Positions 6,999 to 10,239 of a stretch of 10,239 nt of DNA are shown one piece after another. The translations under genes were made by a program, and so were the position numbers. The notes under the pieces are model-generated. The model was not told the DNA's origin, ran no database searches, and was given only the letters and a program-made list of their open reading frames with translations. The DNA is taken from NCBI GenBank assembly GCA_030038035.1, contig JASHPP010000624.1:1-10239 (forward strand), written 5' to 3'. Numbering within the stretch: position 1 is the stretch's first letter; each line of letters begins with the position of its first letter. Origin of the DNA: Trebonia sp. GTDB taxonomy: Bacteria > Actinomycetota > Actinomycetes > Streptosporangiales > Streptosporangiaceae.

Positions 6999-8807
6999 AT
7001 GGTGCGCACCGAGCTGCCTGCAGGCCAGACGGCTGGCCACGGACACCCCAGGCCAGCGGGGGGCTATGACAACGTCGGGAAGCTGCTGGCCGCCGGGAGC
7101 TACGTGCTCCTCGACGGTCCCGTAGCGCCCGGCCTGGGCGCGGGCCGGGCTGCCTGGCCGGCGGAGAACCCGGTGGCGCTGTCCCACGAGCCTGCGCTCG
7201 CGCCCATGGCCGACCCGGATGAGCTCGTCGCCGCCCATCGCGGCCACGTGGAGTCAGGCTGCGACGTCATCAGGACCAGCACCGCGGCGCTGTGGCCGGC
7301 CGTGGACGGCGGGTACCCGCACGGCGGCCCGGCGCGCTGGGCGGACCTGGCATGCGAACGGATCGAGGCAGCGCGCGCCGCGGCAGCGGGGACCCCGACG
7401 GCCATCGCCTACGCACTCGGCCGGCAGGTCGACGGCCCCGACTCGGCCGAACTCGTCCACGCGCTCGACCGGCTGTTCAGCAAGACCGCGCCGGACCTGA
7501 TACTCGTCGAGACGCTGTCGGTGATCCGCCCGTCGCTGTTCACGGCGGTCTCGCAGCTCCGCTCGCTCGGCCTCCCGCTCTGGCTGTCGTTCCGCCGCTG
7601 CCGGGACGGCCTGTGCGGGCCGAGCGGCCATCACTGGTCAGGCGACGAGCCCGACAGGCTCGGCAGCGCGGCCCGACGGCTTGAGCACATGGGGGTTTCC
7701 GCGCTGCTTGTCAACTGCATACCGCCCGATCATGTGGCGGGCACGATCGAATACCTGCGCTATTTCACGGACCTGCCGCTCGGCGTCTACGCCAACATCG
7801 AGCGGGGCTTCGAGCCAGCGGCGCTCAGCGACGCCACCCCGGTCGTCAGCTATGACGATCTCGCGCTGCAGTGGCGGGCAGAAGGCGCCCAGATCGTCGG
7901 CGGATGCTGTGGCGTCGGGCCAGAGCACCTGCAGGCCGCCAGGCGCAAGCTCGCTGACACGGTGCCCGCGCGGGCGGTCGCGGCGGACGCCGCGCCCGCA
8001 AACGCCGTGCTGGCAAGCCGTGGCCGGGCCGAGGAGGTGAAGGCCGGGCAACCGTGGCAGATCGCCGAGGGCAGGCCGGTGTTCCCGCTACCGTTCCCGG
8101 CGCTGGCCTGCGAGCAGGGCGCCGCGGCGCCTGCCGTCGGCGATCTGCTGCTCTGGGAGTACCTGTACCGGGAGCGGATCGGCGACGGCAGGCGCTGCCT
8201 GGACGTGGGCTCGGGCAGCGGCCTGCTGGCCGTCCAGCTGGCACTGAACGGCGCGTCGCACGTCCACTCGATCGACAGCTCGCCCGCGGCGGTCGACTGC
8301 ACCCGCCGCAGCGCGTTTCGCAACGACGTGAGCTCCGCGGTCACCGCGGAAGCCGCGGACATCACCGCCTGGCAGCCGCGCGAGCATTACCAGGTCGTCG
8401 TCGCGAGCCTGGAACAGCCCGCGACAGATCCGTCCCAGCAGGACCCGGCGGCACGCGACTTCGATCCCTGGGGACGCCTGCTGATCGACGCGTTCCTCAC
8501 CAAGCTCCCCGCGCTGCTGGCCCGCGACGGCGTGGCCTACATCACGCAGTCGTCGCTGATCAGCCAGCGGCAGACCGCCGGGATGCTCGCCGCGGCCGAC
8601 CTGGCCGGCCAGGTCGTCGACTGGCGCCTGTGGCCGGCCTGCACACCGCTGGCCGCGCTGCCGCATCGCGAGCTGATCGAGCGGCGCAGCGACGCATTCC
8701 GCCTCGACGTCGCGACGCCGGGGGGGCGCGACGAGCTGATCGTCGTATACGTGCTCGAGATCCGCCGCGCGGACCGGGTCAGCCCGCCCGGTCCAGCCAG
8801 CCGGTGA
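6999..8807 (+). CDS. Fusion protein: homocysteine S-methyltransferase-type zinc domain + class I SAM-dependent methyltransferase
   Basis: A 602-aa two-domain protein. Residues ~25-320 are a homocysteine S-methyltransferase barrel: LLDGP (37-41, usually LLDGG), CDVIRTST (88-95), E171 in LVETL, and the three Cys zinc ligands C240 (LLVNC), C303 and C304 (GGCCG). This family methylates homocysteine from a methyl donor such as S-methylmethionine, betaine or methylfolate on a partner domain. An Ala-rich linker (~320-342) leads to residues ~380-590, a Rossmann-fold methyltransferase with motif I L401-DVGSGSG-408 and the acidic residue D426 after strand 2. Its later segment (FDPWGRLLIDAFL to YITQSSL) resembles HemK/PrmC-like enzymes, but the N/D-PPY catalytic motif is replaced by ASLEQP (469-474), so N-methylation of a Gln or base is unlikely. 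Both domains look intact. It follows its own leader and is not overlapped by the operon. The combined reaction is unknown; making and using a methylated donor within one protein is one possibility. Confidence 0.87.
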   Translation: MVRTELPAGQTAGHGHPRPAGGYDNVGKLLAAGSYVLLDGPVAPGLGAGRAAWPAENPVALSHEPALAPMADPDELVAAHRGHVESGCDVIRTSTAALWPAVDGGYPHGGPARWADLACERIEAARAAAAGTPTAIAYALGRQVDGPDSAELVHALDRLFSKTAPDLILVETLSVIRPSLFTAVSQLRSLGLPLWLSFRRCRDGLCGPSGHHWSGDEPDRLGSAARRLEHMGVSALLVNCIPPDHVAGTIEYLRYFTDLPLGVYANIERGFEPAALSDATPVVSYDDLALQWRAEGAQIVGGCCGVGPEHLQAARRKLADTVPARAVAADAAPANAVLASRGRAEEVKAGQPWQIAEGRPVFPLPFPALACEQGAAAPAVGDLLLWEYLYRERIGDGRRCLDVGSGSGLLAVQLALNGASHVHSIDSSPAAVDCTRRSAFRNDVSSAVTAEAADITAWQPREHYQVVVASLEQPATDPSQQDPAARDFDPWGRLLIDAFLTKLPALLARDGVAYITQSSLISQRQTAGMLAAADLAGQVVDWRLWPACTPLAALPHRELIERRSDAFRLDVATPGGRDELIVVYVLEIRRADRVSPPGPASR

Positions 8808-10239
8808 TGGCGCGGTCGAGGGCCGGCATGGGAAGGGAGCCGTGGTCCAGGACCGCGGCGTGGAAGGAAGGCAGGGAGAAGGCCGGGCCCAGGCGCCTGC
8901 GCGCATCGTCGCGGAGGCGGAGGATCTCGAGCTTGCCAGTGAGATAGGCGAGCGCCTGTCCCGGCATTACCACATACCGGTCGACCTCGGCGGCCAGGAA
9001 CTCCCGTGGCATGGGGACGTGCTCGGCCATGTAGTCCAGGGCCCGCTCCCGGCTCCAGCCGAAGGCGTGCAGGCCGGTGTCGACGACGAGCCTGGCCGCC
9101 CGCATCAGCGAGGAGCTGACCGAGCCGAGCCTGCCCCGGTCGTCGGGAAACAGCCCCGCCTCCTCGGCGAGCTGTTCGGCGTACAGGCCCCAGCCCTCAG
9201 AGAACACCGGGAGGCTGCGCTGCCGCTGGAGGGCGGGCAGGCCGCTGAGCAGCTGCAGGCGGGACAGCTGCAGGTGATGTCCTGGCACCGCTTCGTGGAA
9301 GGCCACCACGTCGATGTCCCATCCTGTCCCCGCGGTGGGCCGCAGCGTGTTGAACCAGAACGTGCCGGGCCGCCCGCCGTCCAGGCGGGGCGGGGTGTAG
9401 TGCGGCGCCGCGCCGCCGACGGCAACGACCTCGGGCATGGGCGTCACCTCGCACGGCGGCGGCAGCGGGTCGGGGAAGAACTCCGCCGCGCGCGACTCTG
9501 CGCGCCGCACCGCGGCGGTCGCCTTGCCGATGGCCTGCGCCGCGGGGATCTTCCCTGCCGAGTCCTGCACCGCGGCGAATACCTCCGCCAGCCCGGACAG
9601 TCTTAGCCCGGCGCCCAGCTCCGCCGCCCGGTCCTCCAGCGCCGCGACGTGGTCAAGGCCGGTCTGGTGCAGCCGCTCGGCCGACAGCGGCAGGGTCGTG
9701 TAGATCCCGATGGCCCGGCGGTAATCGGCCTCGCCGCCCGGCAGGTAGGCCAGTCCGGCCTGCCCGGACGGCCGGGCCCTCGGGAGCAGCTCCCTGACCG
9801 TGGCCACCCACCGCGCCAGCGCCGGGTTCACCACGTCCGCGGCGACCGCCCGGCGCTCCTCCTCCCACGCCGCCGCCCTGTCCCATCCCCGCGGTGGCCG
9901 CGGGGAAAGCACCGGGTTGGACTCGGGGGCGGCCAGCACGTTCCCGGCCCAGGTGAGGGCCTGCTCGGCCAGCGGGACGACGGGGAGCCGCCCCTTGCCC
10001 GCTCCGGCCCGCAATCGCTCGCCAAGCTGGTCGAGCCAGGTGCCGCTGCGCCGCAGCCGGGTCAGGTAGGCCTCGGCCGCGGCCGTGTCCACCAGGACCG
10101 TCCGGGCGGCGACCCCGAGGAAGGCCGCCGGCCCCGCGTGCTGCATGGGGGTGACCGTGTACTCGGCCCGCGCCAGGTCGATGAGCGCGAGCTCCTGGGC
10201 GGCCGCCTCCTTCACGCAGTCCAGGGTGACGGCGTCCGC
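8779..10239 (-). CDS. DUF885 family protein, putative zinc-dependent carboxypeptidase-like enzyme, 5'-partial
   Basis: C-terminal ~486 residues of a DUF885 protein. Counting from the in-frame GTG at 10215, the zinc motif is H307-EAVPGHHLQ-316 (genomic 9297-9268), a gluzincin-like HExxxGHH arrangement. It is followed by SEGWGLYAE (339-347), whose E340 or E347 may supply another metal ligand, and a family-typical VMPGQALAYLTGK segment near the C-terminus. The frame is open through the right edge. The codons before that GTG (ADAVTLDC) resemble the D-x-L-T-L-D stretch that in full-length members (~550 aa) precedes the core, so the true start is off-window and GTG 10215 is internal. A signal peptide, if any, cannot be judged. 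It is convergent with the fusion gene, their ends overlapping by 29 bp (8779-8807). The family is annotated as peptidase-like with few characterised members; no link to the operon is evident. Confidence 0.92.
   Translation of the reverse strand, partial: ADAVTLDCVKEAAAQELALIDLARAEYTVTPMQHAGPAAFLGVAARTVLVDTAAAEAYLTRLRRSGTWLDQLGERLRAGAGKGRLPVVPLAEQALTWAGNVLAAPESNPVLSPRPPRGWDRAAAWEEERRAVAADVVNPALARWVATVRELLPRARPSGQAGLAYLPGGEADYRRAIGIYTTLPLSAERLHQTGLDHVAALEDRAAELGAGLRLSGLAEVFAAVQDSAGKIPAAQAIGKATAAVRRAESRAAEFFPDPLPPPCEVTPMPEVVAVGGAAPHYTPPRLDGGRPGTFWFNTLRPTAGTGWDIDVVAFHEAVPGHHLQLSRLQLLSGLPALQRQRSLPVFSEGWGLYAEQLAEEAGLFPDDRGRLGSVSSSLMRAARLVVDTGLHAFGWSRERALDYMAEHVPMPREFLAAEVDRYVVMPGQALAYLTGKLEILRLRDDARRRLGPAFSLPSFHAAVLDHGSLPMPALDRAITGWLDRAG

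Noticed and set aside
8842..9606. 254-codon plus-strand open frame opposite the DUF885 gene
   Set aside because: It is the complement of a region coding for HEAVPGHHLQ and SEGWGLYAE; its own product has no motif and no ribosome binding site.
10213..10215. GTG 10215 as the start of the DUF885 gene
   Set aside because: The frame continues to the window edge with family-like residues (ADAVTLDC), and the product would lack roughly the first 90 residues of the family.

Overview
The window is very GC-rich, with strong codon-position bias, frequent GTG starts and ATGA stop-start overlaps. Together with the gene types, this points to a high-GC actinobacterium; genus cannot be told from sequence alone. 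There are ten protein genes and no rRNA, tRNA, CRISPR array or insertion sequence that I can support.

Region 1 (1-6742, + strand) reads as one tightly packed operon. It opens with the two ATPases of a branched-chain-amino-acid-type (HAAT) ABC importer. The first is cut by the left edge and is probably fused to the membrane permease lying off-window. Next come the alpha and beta subunits of a thiamine-diphosphate 2-oxo acid (or acetoin) dehydrogenase E1, then a 77-residue free-standing lipoyl domain in place of a normal E2. These are followed by a zinc-dependent MetE-like (cobalamin-independent methionine synthase II) enzyme, a short-chain dehydrogenase with a complete catalytic tetrad, and a protein made of two tandem EthD-like domains. 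Gaps are at most about 75 bp and several genes overlap. The likely theme is import and breakdown of a small organic molecule: redox chemistry by the SDR, thiol or methyl transfer by the MetE-like zinc enzyme, and oxidative C-C cleavage by E1 with the lipoyl carrier. The substrate is not known. No E2 acyltransferase core and no E3 are present in the window.

Region 2 (6743-6998) is a 256-bp intergenic stretch with two GC-rich hairpins, a weak promoter-like element and a strong Shine-Dalgarno sequence. Region 3 (6999-8807, + strand) is one 602-codon gene. It fuses a homocysteine S-methyltransferase-type zinc barrel (all three Cys ligands present) to a class I SAM-dependent methyltransferase; this is the most unusual protein in the window.

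Region 4 (8779-10239, - strand) is a DUF885-family putative zinc peptidase, truncated at its N-terminus by the right edge. It converges on, and overlaps, the fusion gene by 29 bp.

The strongest candidates for undescribed biology are the zinc-barrel/SAM-methyltransferase fusion and the operon that pairs E1 plus an orphan lipoyl carrier with a MetE-like enzyme, an SDR and a double EthD protein.
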